A stretch of DNA of 64,000 nt from Vibrio mimicus CAIM 602 (GTDB taxonomy: Bacteria; Pseudomonadota; Gammaproteobacteria; Enterobacterales; Vibrionaceae), in NCBI RefSeq assembly GCF_000338875.1, contig NZ_AOMO01000066.1, forward strand, positions 1-64,000, written 5' to 3'. The notes below the pieces were generated by a model. It saw only the letters and a program-made list of their open reading frames with translations, was not told where the DNA came from and did no database searches. A program made the translations under genes and the position numbers. This document shows positions 8,912 to 17,120 of this stretch, one piece after another; position 1 is the first letter of the stretch, and each line of letters begins with the position of its first letter.

Positions 8912-8987
8912 TGGCTCCTCCTGCTGGACTTGAACCAGCGACCTGCGGATTAACAGTCCGTCGCTCTACCGACTGAGCTAAGGAGGA
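8912..8987 (-). tRNA. tRNA-Asn (GTT)
   Basis: 76-nt cloverleaf read on the minus strand with acceptor TCCTCC/GGAGGA, D-arm AGCTCAGTCGGTAGAGC, anticodon loop CTGTTAA (anticodon GTT) and encoded CCA. It is the last member of the Phe-Thr-Asn array. The T-arm here is GCTGGTTCAAGTCCAGC, while the copy at 11389 has GGTTCGAGCCC. Confidence 0.97.
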
Positions 8988-9007
8988 ATTATTCTTTTTT
9001 AATTTAA

Positions 9008-9083
<76 letters not shown>

Positions 9084-9125
9084 ACATTTATTATTGTTCG
9101 TGCAGAGCACCAACAATCAAAATTA

Positions 9126-9201
9126 TGGTGCCCGGAGGCGGAATCGAACCACCGACACGAGGATTTTCAATCCTCTGCTCTACCGACTGAGCTATCCGGG
9201 C
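9126..9201 (-). tRNA. tRNA-Phe (GAA)
   Basis: 76-nt cloverleaf on the minus strand with acceptor GCCCGGA/TCCGGGC, anticodon loop TTGAAAA (anticodon GAA) and encoded CCA. It is the first gene of the array, preceded by a promoter-like sequence ending about 10 bp upstream. Confidence 0.97.
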
Positions 9202-9210
9202 AACGAGGTG

Positions 9211-9240
9211 TATTAAAAGGTTTTTCGCGGTAGTCGTCAA
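9211..9240 (-). promoter_or_regulatory. Promoter of the first tRNA array
   Basis: On the minus strand TTGACG (9235-9240) is followed after 18 bp by TTAATA (9211-9216). The equivalent arrangement, with the same hexamers and spacing, sits before the second array at 11776-11805, which supports it as the stable-RNA promoter. The rest of the 9202-9504 gap holds only this promoter and the chemoreceptor terminator. Confidence 0.7.
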
Positions 9241-9380
9241 CATGAAAATCTAAAAAAAATGTCGTTTGTTGTTTTTCTATACTTAATGGCCTGTTTTTAT
9301 CCATTTCGTTTGCCAAAACATCGTTAAATCGGCAACAAAACCCGCTTACGGGATGGAGTGATGAGTTTTAGAAAATAGAG

Positions 9381-9412
9381 AAAATAAAAAAAGCACGTAA
9401 AAATACGTGCTT
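9381..9412 (-). terminator. Terminator of the chemoreceptor gene
   Basis: Nine-base stem AAGCACGTA/TACGTGCTT (9391-9399 with 9404-9412) is followed on the minus strand by TTTTTATTTT. It lies about 90 bp past the stop of the leftward chemoreceptor gene. Confidence 0.8.
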
Positions 9413-9504
9413 GATAAACATTTTTAGCGAATAGCAACTTATATCCCGCCTGTTAAGTTACCTTGATGTCTGTAACTTAAGTTGAATGGCAGTTTACGAG
9501 TTAG

Positions 9505-11130
9505 TTAACGAGTGACAGAAAAGTGTGCAGCCCACTGTTCTAACTCGCGAGCGAGCTTAGTGAGGGTTTGTGTGCTGTTGTGACTTTCTGTCACCACTCT
9601 GCTCAACTCTGTACCACTTTCTTCAATCATATTGATGCGACGAGAAATATCATCGCTCACTTGGGTTTGTTCCGCTGCGGCAGTCGCAATTTGATGGCTC
9701 ATTGAGGATACGCTTTCCAGTGCGCCAACAATCAATGCTAATGAAGAGGCTGCGTTTTCTGATTCTTGAACACTGCTGCGGCTGGTTTGTCCGCATACTT
9801 GGATGGTTTGAATCGCATTACGCGAGCCTTCTTGCAGATTGTGGATCATCTGCTGGATCTCTTTAGTGCTAGTTTGAGTTCGACCCGCTAAGTTACGGAC
9901 CTCATCGGCTACCACCGCAAAACCACGGCCTTGTTCTCCTGCACGAGCGGCTTCTATCGCGGCATTCAGTGCCAGTAAATTAGTTTGTTCAGCAATATCG
10001 CCAATCACATCCAGCACTTTGGCGATGTTATTCACATCCTGATCAAGATCGGCTACCGCAGTGCTGGCCGTTTGTAGTTGTGTCGCTAAGCCTTGAATGT
10101 TGATGACAGTATTGTGGATCAGTTTCTGAGTATGCTTACTTTGCTGATCGGCTTGATCGGTATTGGATGCCGTATCGCGAGCGGAATCTGCCACTTGAGT
10201 TGCGGAAGACGCCATTTCCGTCATTGCGGTCGCAATCATAGCGGTGGATTGCTGCTGGTTATCTGTCAATTCGGCAATGCTTTTGGCGCGAGTTCCAGCT
10301 CCTGCCAACTCTGCCCGAAGCGCAACCATAGAGTGTTCAAGCTTTGTCACTAAATCCGCGAGCGAACTACTCATCTGCTGTACAGCCCCATATATACTCT
10401 CTTTAGGGGCTTTAACCGTAAACTCACTGCGAATGCGGCCTTGCGCGACGGCCTGTACTGCGCTGCGCACGTCATTCGGTTCACCGCCAATAATCAGTAG
10501 CATTTTACGAATCGCTAGCAAGAGGAGTGACAAAATAGCCACAGCAATCACCACGCATAAGCTTAATTGCCATTGAGCGGTAGACCAAAAACGCGCATTC
10601 ACTTCGTTAAAGCCGATCCCAGTGCCGACAACCCAGCCCCAATGAGGCGTTTTGCGAGCAATCGAGAGTTTTTCTTCAATCGAGCCATCGGCTTGTTTCT
10701 GAGTCCACGTGTATTCAACCATCTTGCCGGATTGATTACGTAGAACATCCTGAATTAAACGACCGACACTATTACCTTTACCATCTTTAAAATCATGGAA
10801 GCTCGTATCATGCAACTGTGGATCGAGGGGAGTGGCGACGAAAGTCATATTTTCATCCGCCACATAAACGTATTCATTATCTTTGTAGAGATTGTTGCGC
10901 ATTAAGCGAGTGGCGAGCGCTTTTGCTTCTGGCTCAGACATTTTGCCTTCTTGAGCCAGCTTCTCAACCTCAGTCAAGATGCTATAGGCACTGTTAAACA
11001 GTTCCGTTACGCGTGCTTTGTTGTCTAGGTTGCTTGCCACACGCAGAGTCCACAGCCCGGTTGCGGTAAGCGCGAGTAGGGCAGCGAGAATGATGGCAGA
11101 CAATAAATAAGCTTGTGTTTTCAATTTCAT
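9505..11130 (-). CDS. Methyl-accepting chemotaxis protein with single-Cache sensor
   Basis: This inner-membrane chemoreceptor signals through CheA/CheW; its ligand cannot be told from sequence. In the 541-aa protein, TM1 is at about 8-30. A periplasmic sCache_2-type domain follows at about 33-185, with the conserved NEYVYVADENMTFVATPLDP and GWVVGTGI segments. TM2 is at about 187-208, then a HAMP-like linker. The C-terminal signalling domain has the invariant hairpin tip (EQTNLLALNAAIEAARAGEQ and GRGFAVVADEVRNLAGRT). No C-terminal CheR/CheB-tethering pentapeptide is present. The gene stands alone between two near-identical tRNA arrays and has its own terminator. Confidence 0.93.
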   Translation of the reverse strand: MKLKTQAYLLSAIILAALLALTATGLWTLRVASNLDNKARVTELFNSAYSILTEVEKLAQEGKMSEPEAKALATRLMRNNLYKDNEYVYVADENMTFVATPLDPQLHDTSFHDFKDGKGNSVGRLIQDVLRNQSGKMVEYTWTQKQADGSIEEKLSIARKTPHWGWVVGTGIGFNEVNARFWSTAQWQLSLCVVIAVAILSLLLLAIRKMLLIIGGEPNDVRSAVQAVAQGRIRSEFTVKAPKESIYGAVQQMSSSLADLVTKLEHSMVALRAELAGAGTRAKSIAELTDNQQQSTAMIATAMTEMASSATQVADSARDTASNTDQADQQSKHTQKLIHNTVINIQGLATQLQTASTAVADLDQDVNNIAKVLDVIGDIAEQTNLLALNAAIEAARAGEQGRGFAVVADEVRNLAGRTQTSTKEIQQMIHNLQEGSRNAIQTIQVCGQTSRSSVQESENAASSLALIVGALESVSSMSHQIATAAAEQTQVSDDISRRINMIEESGTELSRVVTESHNSTQTLTKLARELEQWAAHFSVTR

Positions 11131-11348
11131 AGTTTGACCCCTATGGGGAAGGTGTAAACAGATTAAATTTTTGTGACATTTTAATGTCGACGAGATAGTA
11201 ATAAGTCAGCTTATTTATTGATACGAAGTAAGTGTGAAAGTATGAGTTGGATTAAATTTTTGCCTCGAAATAAAAAAGGAACACTGATACCGAGGAGAAA
11301 ACTGAGTTGGGTAGTTAGAAGTCTTAGGGGGAATAAAATAGAAAATGC

Positions 11349-11382
11349 AGATAAAGAAAAACCCAGTCAAAGACTGGGTTTT
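11349..11382 (-). terminator. Terminator of the second tRNA array
   Basis: Stem AAAACCCAGTC/GACTGGGTTTT with an AAA loop (11358-11382) and a minus-strand T-rich tail lies 6 bp after tRNA-Asn. It is the duplicate of the hairpin at 8871-8904. Confidence 0.88.
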
Positions 11383-11388
11383 CAAAAG

Positions 11389-11464
11389 TGGCTCCTCCTG
11401 CTGGGCTCGAACCAGCGACCTGCGGATTAACAGTCCGTCGCTCTACCGACTGAGCTAAGGAGGA
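11389..11464 (-). tRNA. tRNA-Asn (GTT)
   Basis: 76-nt cloverleaf on the minus strand with anticodon GTT, encoded CCA and acceptor TCCTCC/GGAGGA. It is the last gene of the second array and a near-identical copy of the gene at 8912. Confidence 0.97.
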
Positions 11465-11479
11465 ACAATCTTTAAATAG

Positions 11480-11555
11480 TGGTGCCTCGAGGCGGAATCG
11501 AACCACCGACACGAGGATTTTCAATCCTCTGCTCTACCGACTGAGCTATCGAGGC
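11480..11555 (-). tRNA. tRNA-Phe (GAA), acceptor-stem variant
   Basis: 76-nt cloverleaf on the minus strand with anticodon GAA and encoded CCA. The acceptor stem reads GCCTCGA/TCGAGGC instead of GCCCGGA/TCCGGGC in the other two Phe copies. Base pairs 4 and 5 both changed and both remain Watson-Crick. The body otherwise looks the same as the other copies. Confidence 0.96.
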
Positions 11556-11565
11556 AAATTTTAAG

Positions 11566-11641
<76 letters not shown>

Positions 11642-11689
11642 ACACGTAACCTTTGCTGTTTGTGTCTTACACCAACAATCTAAAATTCG

Positions 11690-11765
11690 TGGTGCCCGGA
11701 GGCGGAATCGAACCACCGACACGAGGATTTTCAATCCTCTGCTCTACCGACTGAGCTATCCGGGC
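11690..11765 (-). tRNA. tRNA-Phe (GAA)
   Basis: 76-nt cloverleaf on the minus strand with acceptor GCCCGGA/TCCGGGC, anticodon GAA and encoded CCA. It is the first gene of the second array and appears identical to the copy at 9126. Confidence 0.97.
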
Positions 11766-11775
11766 AACGGAGCGC

Positions 11776-11805
11776 TATTAAACGGATTTTCCCTTTCCCC
11801 GTCAA
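11776..11805 (-). promoter_or_regulatory. Promoter of the second tRNA array
   Basis: On the minus strand TTGACG (11800-11805), an 18-bp spacer and TTAATA (11776-11781) are followed by a GC-rich stretch (GCGCTCCG) typical of stable-RNA promoters under stringent control. It begins 10 bp from the first tRNA-Phe. Confidence 0.72.
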
Positions 11806-11874
11806 CCTGTTTTTTAAAAAAATTCGAAAAATCAGTTTGATTGCCGTTATTTTCAGCAAAGTGCGGTTTTTTTG

Positions 11875-13002
11875 TTATCCAGCGTTAAATTCTTTCTTAA
11901 ATTTGGTCACTTTTTCCAGATAACGACGCGCTTCCGCATTCGGATGCTTTTTGGTTAATGCCCAATAGACTTGGTTGGGTTGCAGGGCATTGAGATCACG
12001 CATGGCGCGTTGGCGATCACGACTAAAGGTATTCAATACGCCACCTGTTCCGCCGTTGTAGGCTGAAATCATGCTGTATTCGAGTGAAGTAGGGTGACGA
12101 ACTTCTTTCAAATAGCGATTTTTCAAGATGTAAAAATAGGCGGTACCCGTATCAATGTTGTTTTCTGGATTAAACAGATACTCAGGACTCGGTTCGCCAG
12201 AGCGGTTTTTGACCAGCTTAAACACATCACGCCCTGCGGTTTTGGGTACTACTTGCATCAAACCATACGCGTTGGCCCAACTCACCGCATAGGGGTTGAA
12301 ACTGCTTTCGGTTTTGATGATCGCGTAGATCAGATCTTCCGGGATGTCGTATTTGCGAGAGGCTTTACGCACGATATTGGCGTATTTGTAGCCGCGGATG
12401 TCGATTTGATCTTTGACCATCGGGATTTCGACATAATAGGCTTTCTTGAAATCGACCTGCTTAACTTTCAAATGGTTAGCGATGAGATAGTCTGCGTAGC
12501 GGTTAGCGCGCCATGACCATTGGATTGGCTGTCCATCCTGATCAAGTACCTGTTGATACAAAAAGGGTTGGCCTTTGAGTTCGATATCTTTCGAGGAGAA
12601 AAGATCGACATGAGCGGGATCATCTGGGGTTAGCAAAGTCGTAATGATGGCATTACGCAAATGAGCTTTGGGATCGGTTGGAGAAACTGTTTCGACTATG
12701 ATCCGGCCTTCGCTGAAGTTGACTTCAGAACGGCTTAGGTAGTTATCTATGTATTTGACGTAGTTATTTTTGCCAGCGATTTTCAGTTCACGGCGTCCCC
12801 AACGTTTTTCGATATTGCCAGAAAAACTGTTGATCAATGCATCTAAAGCAGCGGTGTCTTTCTCAAACTGTCCGGGTAATCCGGCTAGATTTTTGGCGAA
12901 ACGGTTAGTGGGTTCGTAGTCGACATCGTAAATTTTCTCGACAAATTCACGACTACAGCCGCTCAATAGTAGAGCGGTGATACATAACACTAACTTTCTC
13001 AT
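11875..13002 (-). CDS. mltC: Membrane-bound lytic murein transglycosylase C
   Basis: MltC cleaves the MurNAc-GlcNAc bond of peptidoglycan to 1,6-anhydromuropeptides at the outer membrane. The N terminus is a lipoprotein signal with lipobox LLSGC (acylated Cys at about 16). An N-terminal DUF3393-type domain is followed by the SLT domain from about residue 200. That domain holds the catalytic glutamate in IIKTESSFNPYAVS, the AYGLMQVVPKTAG motif and the SAYNGGTG motif. The 375-aa length is near the E. coli protein. It follows yggX and mutY on the same strand, across a hairpin that may reduce read-through. Confidence 0.95.
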   Translation of the reverse strand: MRKLVLCITALLLSGCSREFVEKIYDVDYEPTNRFAKNLAGLPGQFEKDTAALDALINSFSGNIEKRWGRRELKIAGKNNYVKYIDNYLSRSEVNFSEGRIIVETVSPTDPKAHLRNAIITTLLTPDDPAHVDLFSSKDIELKGQPFLYQQVLDQDGQPIQWSWRANRYADYLIANHLKVKQVDFKKAYYVEIPMVKDQIDIRGYKYANIVRKASRKYDIPEDLIYAIIKTESSFNPYAVSWANAYGLMQVVPKTAGRDVFKLVKNRSGEPSPEYLFNPENNIDTGTAYFYILKNRYLKEVRHPTSLEYSMISAYNGGTGGVLNTFSRDRQRAMRDLNALQPNQVYWALTKKHPNAEARRYLEKVTKFKKEFNAG

Positions 13003-13041
13003 GCGCCTCCTTAAAGCGAAACTTTCGCTGCTCCTGATACG

Positions 13042-13077
13042 AAAATGACATCATAACCGAGCGGCATGATGTCATTT
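13042..13077. terminator. Intergenic hairpin between yggX and mltC
   Basis: Perfect 12-bp inverted repeat AAATGACATCAT/ATGATGTCATTT (13043-13054 with 13066-13077), with six T on the plus strand and four T on the minus strand. No plus-strand gene ends here, so it more likely attenuates the leftward yggX-to-mltC transcript. Confidence 0.55.
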
Positions 13078-13105
13078 TTTGCGAGCAGATGAAATCCGAA
13101 ATTTC

Positions 13106-13378
13106 CTACTTTGCAGGCGGTGTATAACCTTCGATATGGACTTCTTTCCCTTCAAAAAGGAAATTAACCATCTCTTGTTCAAGCAATTTGCGGTGTTCAG
13201 GGTCCATCATGTTGAGTTTTTTCTCATTGATCAGCATGGTCTGTTTGCTTTGCCATTGTGCCCAAGCTTCTTTGCAGATGTTATCGAAAATGCGTTTGCC
13301 CAGTTCGCCGGGATAGAGTTGGAAATCCAAGCCATCGGCTTCTTTCTGCAATCGGGTACAAAATACGGTGCGAGCCAT
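13106..13378 (-). CDS. yggX: Probable Fe(II)-trafficking protein YggX
   Basis: This small cytosolic protein is linked in E. coli and Salmonella to protection of Fe-S clusters from oxidants; its exact biochemistry is unsettled. The 90-aa size and the family start MARTVFCTRLQKEADGLDF, with the conserved Cys7, are clear, as is the middle GKRIFDNICKEAWAQW. It is 13 bp downstream of mutY, which encodes an Fe-S glycosylase, and upstream of mltC; the same trio is conserved in enterobacteria. Confidence 0.95.
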   Translation of the reverse strand: MARTVFCTRLQKEADGLDFQLYPGELGKRIFDNICKEAWAQWQSKQTMLINEKKLNMMDPEHRKLLEQEMVNFLFEGKEVHIEGYTPPAK

Positions 13379-13391
13379 TCACTCTTCCTCT

Positions 13392-14453
13392 TTAAATGTT
13401 GCTATCAATGTCGAAAGGTAAGCTGTGCAACAGTTGTTTCACTGGTGCCGCAAGACCAATCTCATCGGGTTGGCTTAAGTTATACCAAAGACCTTTGCTC
13501 CCTTCCATGACGATGTCCGGTTTGCGGCTTAATTGCAGCAAGATCGGCGTGATATCCAGATGGTAGTGGCTAAAGGTGTGGCGAAATGCGATCAGGGTTT
13601 TCTGCGATTTTATTGCGCTATCGCCTATAGTGCGCTGATCTATGGTGGTTTGAATATTGGCGATCTCTGATTGGGGAAAACAGTACAAACCGCCCCAAAT
13701 CCCGGTTTGTGGACGCTGTTCAAGCCAGACGGCATCGTCGTGATAGAGCATGACAAACCAAGTGGCTTTCACTGGCTTGTCTGTTTTTGGTTTTTTACCC
13801 GGATAATCCTGAGGATTGCCTTGCTGTTTGGCAAGGCAGAAAGATTCAACCGGGCACAGGCTGCATTTGGGCTTACTGCGAGTGCAGATCATTGCGCCCA
13901 TATCCATCATAGCTTGGTTGTATTTATCAACATCCAAACTTGGCGTGTGCATTTCTGCATAATGCCAAAGCTGGTTCTCGACACTTTTTTGTCCCGGCCA
14001 GCCTTCAACGGCAAAGCACCGCGCCAAAGTGCGTTTTACATTACCATCCAAAATGGCGTGTGGTTTTTTATATACGGAAGAGAGCACGGCCGCCGCGGTT
14101 GAACGGCCGACACCGGGTAGCGCATTCATCCGCTCTAAATCAGTCGGAAACTCGCCGCCATATTCATTCACTACGGTTTGCGCCGCTTTATGCAGATTGC
14201 GCGCTCGCGCGTAGTAGCCAAGACCAGTCCAGAAATGCAGCACTTCATCTTGCGGTGCTGCCGCGAGGGCTTGTACGGTCGGGAAGCGCTCTAAAAAACG
14301 TTCAAAATAGGGGATCACGGTCGCGACTTGGGTCTGCTGTAACATGATTTCCGATAACCAAACGCGATACGCATTTTTATTTTGTTGCCACGGCAGGTTT
14401 TTGCGGCCGTAGGCGTCATACCAAGTAAGGATGGCCTGTGCAAAAGGAGTCAC
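13392..14453 (-). CDS. mutY: A/G-specific adenine DNA glycosylase MutY
   Basis: MutY removes adenine mispaired with guanine or 8-oxoguanine. I choose the GTG at 14453 (VTPFAQAILTWYDAYGRKNL...), which gives 353 aa, close to E. coli's 350. An upstream in-frame extension of 25 codons has no family counterpart. Motifs are the catalytic glutamate in WLSEIMLQQTQV, the helix-hairpin-helix LPGVGRSTAAAVLS, the catalytic aspartate in AILDGNVKRTLAR, and the four Cys of the 4Fe-4S loop (CTRSKPKCSLCPVESFC). A C-terminal NUDIX-like domain for 8-oxoG recognition follows. The gene is divergent from trmB and precedes yggX. Confidence 0.95.
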   Translation of the reverse strand: MTPFAQAILTWYDAYGRKNLPWQQNKNAYRVWLSEIMLQQTQVATVIPYFERFLERFPTVQALAAAPQDEVLHFWTGLGYYARARNLHKAAQTVVNEYGGEFPTDLERMNALPGVGRSTAAAVLSSVYKKPHAILDGNVKRTLARCFAVEGWPGQKSVENQLWHYAEMHTPSLDVDKYNQAMMDMGAMICTRSKPKCSLCPVESFCLAKQQGNPQDYPGKKPKTDKPVKATWFVMLYHDDAVWLEQRPQTGIWGGLYCFPQSEIANIQTTIDQRTIGDSAIKSQKTLIAFRHTFSHYHLDITPILLQLSRKPDIVMEGSKGLWYNLSQPDEIGLAAPVKQLLHSLPFDIDSNI

Positions 14454-14693
14454 GACTTGCTCATTATTATTGTCTAAACTAGTGGAGCAAAATTGCACCA
14501 CAGATTGGTGGTGAAGTAAAACCGACAAACATTGGGGATATTCTCTTCCTTCCTATTTGAAGCTGCTGCGTTGTTGGCGGCAACGGCAAAGAGTTTGAGG
14601 GCAGGATGGTGAACGGTCAGTAATAACACTTGCACCGTTGACGATTCTTTGGATAATTCCCGCTCTGATTTTAGCAATGTGCAGGCAATAGAA

Positions 14694-15412
14694 ATGAGCG
14701 AAGTAATCACCCAGGAATTTACCGAAGATGGCAAAGTGCTGCGTCGTATTCGTAGCTTTGTTCGTCGTGAAGGTCGTTTGACCAAAGGCCAGGAAGCCGC
14801 AATGAAAGAGTGCTGGCCAACCATGGGGATTGATTACCAGCCAGAGCTGTTGGATTGGCAACAGGTGTTTGGTAACGACAATCCGGTTGTGCTAGAGATT
14901 GGTTTTGGCATGGGCGCGTCCTTGGTCGAAATGGCGAAAAACGCACCTGAGAAAAACTTCCTCGGTATTGAAGTGCATAGCCCAGGTGTCGGTGCTTGTT
15001 TGGCTTCGGCGCGTGAAGCGGGTGTGACTAACTTGCGTGTGATGTGCCATGACGCGGTGGAAGTGTTTGCGCACATGATCCCAGACAACAGCCTGCACAC
15101 TTTGCAATTATTCTTCCCAGACCCATGGCACAAGAAACGCCACCACAAGCGCCGTATCGTGCAGCTTGAATTTGCTGAAATGGTACGCCAGAAGCTGATC
15201 ATCGGCAGCGGTGTATTCCATATGGCAACTGACTGGGAAAACTATGCAGAACACATGGTTGAAGTGATGAATCAAGCACCCGGTTTTGCTAACTTGGCAA
15301 CCGATGGCGATTACGTTCCGCGCCTGATGAGCGCCCACTGACCAAGTTTGAGCAGCGTGGTCACCGTTTAGGCCACGGAGTGTGGGACATCAAGTACCAG
15401 CGCACTGCGTAA
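14694..15412 (+). pseudogene. trmB: tRNA (guanine-N7-)-methyltransferase TrmB, frameshifted near the C terminus
   Basis: TrmB makes m7G46 in tRNA variable loops with SAM. From ATG 14694 (MSEVITQEFTEDGKV) the frame carries the SAM motif VLEIGFGMGASL, the PDPWHKKRHHKRR signature and ATDWENYAEHM. It then reads YVPRLMSAH and stops at 15339-15341 after 215 residues. Adding one C in CGCCTG at about 15323 restores YVPRPDERPLTKFEQRGHRLGHG, the conserved TrmB C-terminal motif, and runs to TAA at 15410-15412. That gives 239 aa, the expected length. The intact downstream frame suggests either a very recent mutation or a sequencing error. The gene is divergent from mutY and followed by a terminator. Confidence 0.9.
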
Positions 15413-15428
15413 AGAGAGAATTTTGCTT

Positions 15429-15455
15429 AAGCCAACATTTGATGTTGGCTTTTTT
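15429..15455 (+). terminator. trmB terminator
   Basis: Ten-base stem AAGCCAACAT/ATGTTGGCTT with a TTG loop and a T6 run. It starts 17 bp after the restored trmB stop, further evidence that the gene formerly ended at 15412. Confidence 0.85.
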
Positions 15456-15522
15456 GACCCTAATCCTCAAGCTATTGAAAAGCTGAAGTAGCTTGAGACA
15501 AACTAATAATAAAGAGTCAACC

Positions 15523-16443
15523 ATGAAGCCAACAGCAGACATTTTAGCCAGCATTCTTGACGAAGTTCGCCCACTCACCGGGCAAGGTCAAGTTGCCGAT
15601 TACATCCCCGCACTAGCGAAAGTACCGAGTGATAAATTGGGTATTGCTGTGTTTACCAACCAAGGGGAAGTCATCACGGCAGGCGATGCGGAAGAAGGAT
15701 TTTCGATTCAGTCGATCTCCAAAGTGCTGAGTCTGACTTTGGCTATGGGCTTGTATCAACCGGATGAACTATGGAGTCGCGTGGGTAAAGAGCCTTCCGG
15801 CCAAGCATTCAACTCGTTAATTCAGCTTGAAATGGAGCAAGGGATTCCGCGTAATCCGTTTATCAATGCTGGCGCGATTGCCGTGTGCGATATGCTGCAC
15901 AGTCGCCTCTCTGCACCTCGTCAGCGTTTGTTGGAGTTTGTACGCCAGCTCAGCGGCGAGCCGCAAATTGCTTATGACAAAGTCGTGGCTGCTTCGGAGA
16001 TGATGCACAGTGATCGCAACGCTGCGATTGCGTATTTGATGCGTTCCTTTGGCAATTTCCACAATGAGGTTATTCCTGTACTGCACAACTATTTTCACGC
16101 CTGCGCATTGAAAATGAACTGTGTTGAGCTGGCCAAAACCTTCAGCTATCTGGCCAATAAAGGTGTCTCTGTGGTGACGGGGGAAACGGTAATCACGCCA
16201 ACCCAAAGCAAACAAACTAACGCTTTGCTGGCGACTTGCGGCTTGTATGATGGGGCAGGAGAGTTTGCCTATCGAGTCGGTATGCCGGGAAAATCAGGTG
16301 TTGGTGGTGGCATTATTGCTGTGGTGCCGGGAGAGATGACGATTGCAGTGTGGTCCCCCGCGTTGGATCAATCGGGTAACTCGCTCGCGGGTACTCGCGC
16401 GTTAGAGCTTTTAGCGCAGCGTATTGGCCGTTCGATTTTTTAA
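15523..16443 (+). CDS. glsA: Glutaminase
   Basis: This serine-dependent beta-lactamase-like glutaminase converts glutamine to glutamate and ammonia. Start ATG 15523 (MKPTADILASILDEV), preceded by AAAGAG, gives 306 aa, the usual size. The family landmarks are the catalytic SIQSISKV (Ser-X-X-Lys), the NPFINAGAIA block, the Tyr-containing YLANKG stretch, and the C-terminal GMPGKSGVGGGI glycine segment. It stands alone downstream of trmB and is followed in the same direction by a DNA glycosylase gene 52 bp later. Confidence 0.95.
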   Translation: MKPTADILASILDEVRPLTGQGQVADYIPALAKVPSDKLGIAVFTNQGEVITAGDAEEGFSIQSISKVLSLTLAMGLYQPDELWSRVGKEPSGQAFNSLIQLEMEQGIPRNPFINAGAIAVCDMLHSRLSAPRQRLLEFVRQLSGEPQIAYDKVVAASEMMHSDRNAAIAYLMRSFGNFHNEVIPVLHNYFHACALKMNCVELAKTFSYLANKGVSVVTGETVITPTQSKQTNALLATCGLYDGAGEFAYRVGMPGKSGVGGGIIAVVPGEMTIAVWSPALDQSGNSLAGTRALELLAQRIGRSIF

Positions 16444-16492
16444 CGCCGATGATTTAATTTCGATTTTTTAAGCACACGGGGCAGGGAAGCCA

Positions 16493-17119
16493 ATGGCAGA
16501 AAGTAACGAGCAACAGATCCATCAACATTTGTTGGCGCAGTTTGCCGACTTCCCTCATCTGTGTCAGGTTCTAGCTCACAACGGCCCGCGTAGCCTTGCC
16601 CCTCAAACGCCAGATCGTTTTTTGCCTTATCTCTGCCGAGCAGTGGCTGGGCAACAGTTATCGGTGACAGCCGCGAAAACCATTTGGGGACGAGTGGATG
16701 AGCTCTGCCAACAACACGGCTCCTTATCAACACTGTTAGTTGAAGAGCAGTATGCTGCGCTGCATGCCTGTGGTTTATCCAATGCCAAAGTCAAAACCCT
16801 GATTGGGATTAATCGTGCACTGCTCGATGGCACTCTTTCGGAAGCGATCTTTCAACGCCACGAAGCAGATTTTATTACTCAACAGTTAGTTCAATTGTGG
16901 GGTGTTGGTCAGTGGACAGCAGAGATGGCACTGATATTTTTCTTCGCATTACCTGATGTATGGTCGGAAGGCGATGCCGCTTTGACGCGAGGTTTAAATG
17001 GGTTGGCGCAAAAAGAAGGCGTTACACCTGAGGAGATCCTCACGGCAGCAACGCCATATCGTACTTATCTTGCTCTGCACATTTGGCAGATGTTAGACGC
17101 CGATCTTCTCTCTCAATAA
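16493..17119 (+). CDS. DNA-3-methyladenine glycosylase II-like (AlkA/MAG family)
   Basis: This HhH-GPD base-excision glycosylase probably removes 3-methyladenine and related alkylated bases. The 208-aa single-domain form resembles yeast MAG and lacks the N-terminal AlkA/Ada regulatory domain. Visible are the helix-hairpin-helix VQLWGVGQWTAEMAL and the catalytic aspartate downstream (WSEGDAALTRG). There is no Fe-S cluster motif, which separates it from MutY and EndoIII. It ends two bases before the convergent hemW stop. Substrate range is inferred from family only. Confidence 0.88.
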   Translation: MAESNEQQIHQHLLAQFADFPHLCQVLAHNGPRSLAPQTPDRFLPYLCRAVAGQQLSVTAAKTIWGRVDELCQQHGSLSTLLVEEQYAALHACGLSNAKVKTLIGINRALLDGTLSEAIFQRHEADFITQQLVQLWGVGQWTAEMALIFFFALPDVWSEGDAALTRGLNGLAQKEGVTPEEILTAATPYRTYLALHIWQMLDADLLSQ

Positions 17120-17120
17120 A

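Noticed and set aside
11218..11430. 70-codon plus-strand ORF overlapping a terminator and tRNA-Asn
   Set aside because: It runs through the tRNA array terminator and into tRNA-Asn in antisense; no ribosome-binding site or family match.
13671..14347. Long plus-strand ORFs opposite mutY
   Set aside because: They are antisense shadows of mutY, which has complete catalytic and Fe-S motifs.
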